Assembly (NCBI GenBank): GCA_015067565.1
Contig: SVMF01000005.1
Location: 1-64,000 of the forward strand
DNA: 64,000 bases
Reading direction: 5' to 3'
Source: Oscillospiraceae bacterium
Lineage (GTDB): Bacteria > Bacillota > Clostridia > Oscillospirales > Oscillospiraceae
Position 1 is the stretch's first letter. The number at the start of each line of letters is the position of its first letter. The notes below the pieces were generated by a model. It saw nothing but the letters and a program-made list of their open reading frames with translations. It made no database searches and had not been told where the DNA came from. The translations under genes were made by a program, and so were the position numbers. Below, in pieces: positions 63,497 to 64,000 of this stretch.

Positions 63497-64000
63497 ATGA
63501 AAAAGCAGGGCAGCTTCTATCTCAAGATCATTTCCATAACGATGGCCGTGTTTCTTGTCGTGTATTTTCTGGTCTCCGTCCTGATCCGGGACGGAGTGCC
63601 GCACACGACACAGTCGGCCGTCTACTGCGAAGTCGGCGACGGGGAGACCGTTTCCGGCTTTGTCGTGCGTGATGAGAGTGTTCTGTACAGCTCTGCGCCG
63701 ATCATTTTATATGAGCTTGACGAGGGTGAGCGTGTCGGCAGCGCGCAGACGGTGGCCATGGTTTACCACACCGATGCCGAGCGACTGGTCAGGCAGCAGC
63801 TGCTGTCCCTGCGCCAACAGCGTAGGCAGCTCGATCTGGCATCGCATGAGAGCGACGGCAAAAATGCCGAGAGTCTGAACGATCAGATCGGAGATCTGAT
63901 CGTGGACATTGCCTCAAAAACCCATAGGCAGCATGTGGACACGATACACCCGGATGTCGGACAGCTTGAGCCCTTGGTGCTGCGACGATGTGCCAATGGC
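63497..64000 (+). CDS. HlyD-like membrane-fusion/adaptor protein, cut by window edge
   Basis: The 168 codons seen from ATG 63497 (AGGAGA upstream) run off the right edge. There is one N-terminal transmembrane helix (about 9-30), then an extracellular barrel-like segment (GDGETVSGFVVRDESV) and the beginning of an alpha-helical hairpin (LVRQQLLSLRQQRRQLDLA). This matches the HlyD-type proteins found after hfq in Clostridia. The role there is unknown; a place in the cell-division/sporulation gene set further right is a guess. Confidence 0.8.
   Translation, partial: MKKQGSFYLKIISITMAVFLVVYFLVSVLIRDGVPHTTQSAVYCEVGDGETVSGFVVRDESVLYSSAPIILYELDEGERVGSAQTVAMVYHTDAERLVRQQLLSLRQQRRQLDLASHESDGKNAESLNDQIGDLIVDIASKTHRQHVDTIHPDVGQLEPLVLRRCANG

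Overview
The window looks like a chromosomal piece of a Gram-positive, anaerobic, probably gut-associated Clostridia member, most likely the Oscillospirales/Ruminococcaceae side. The evidence is moderate-to-high G+C, strong AGGAGG-type ribosome binding sites, the gene order miaB-mutS-mutL-miaA-hfq, SpoVB/MurJ-type and HemZ-type proteins, S-layer-homology and L,D-transpeptidase wall proteins, and very long secreted proteins with Cys-rich repeats. TAG is an ordinary stop codon here (dtd ends with it). No rRNA, tRNA, CRISPR array or complete transposon was seen.

Layout. (1) 1-10.7 kb is a surface-protein locus. A minus-strand gene encodes an exported metallo-beta-lactamase-fold protein (3635-5785). 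It is cut by an in-frame TAG, and its frame stays open from 3628 to the left edge as about 1,200 more codons of beta-type modules and CxxC repeats. Abutting its start is a plus-strand gene (5827-10653) with no start region, whose homology begins in the middle of one of the same modules. This is either an inversion or an assembly join. (2) 10.7-15.7 kb is a minus-strand operon: SPFH protein, zinc-ribbon membrane protein, TPM-domain protein (together like Bacillus YdjI/YdjG/YdjH), a repeat lipoprotein and lspA. (3) 15.8-19.1 kb holds an M18 aminopeptidase and an SLH-L,D-transpeptidase. (4) 19.1-22.3 kb is a FecBCD-type ABC importer behind a structured leader that looks like a riboswitch with a terminator. 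(5) 22.2-25.2 kb is a translationally coupled TetR / DUF308-like / GH20 hexosaminidase set. (6) 25.3-26.4 kb is an orphan phage-type lysis cassette. (7) 26.5-28.8 kb holds a DUF2207-like membrane protein and a YfbR-like nucleotidase. (8) 29.0-40.0 kb is one 3,649-codon gene for a secreted protein with an M14 peptidase domain, a beta-helix-like region, a GHL-type TIM barrel, about 40 CxxC repeats, and the same C-terminal domain as the headless gene. (9) 40.1-46.2 kb holds an RNA methyltransferase, a lipid kinase, RqcP, HU, a MurJ/SpoVB-type flippase and an MTA/SAH deaminase. (10) 46.4-53.1 kb is a tightly packed minus-strand operon recJ-rel-dtd-MBL hydrolase-hemZ. (11) 53.2-55.5 kb holds a metallophosphoesterase, a small zinc-ribbon membrane protein and a lipoprotein. 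(12) 55.6 kb to the right edge is miaB-mutS-CPBP protease-mutL-miaA-hfq-HlyD-like (cut by the edge).

How it fits together: the core genes (translation quality, stringent response, mismatch repair, tRNA modification, wall precursor export) are ordinary. The unusual material is the pair of giant surface-protein loci, which share CxxC repeats and a C-terminal domain of unknown function and show signs of recent internal duplication and rearrangement.
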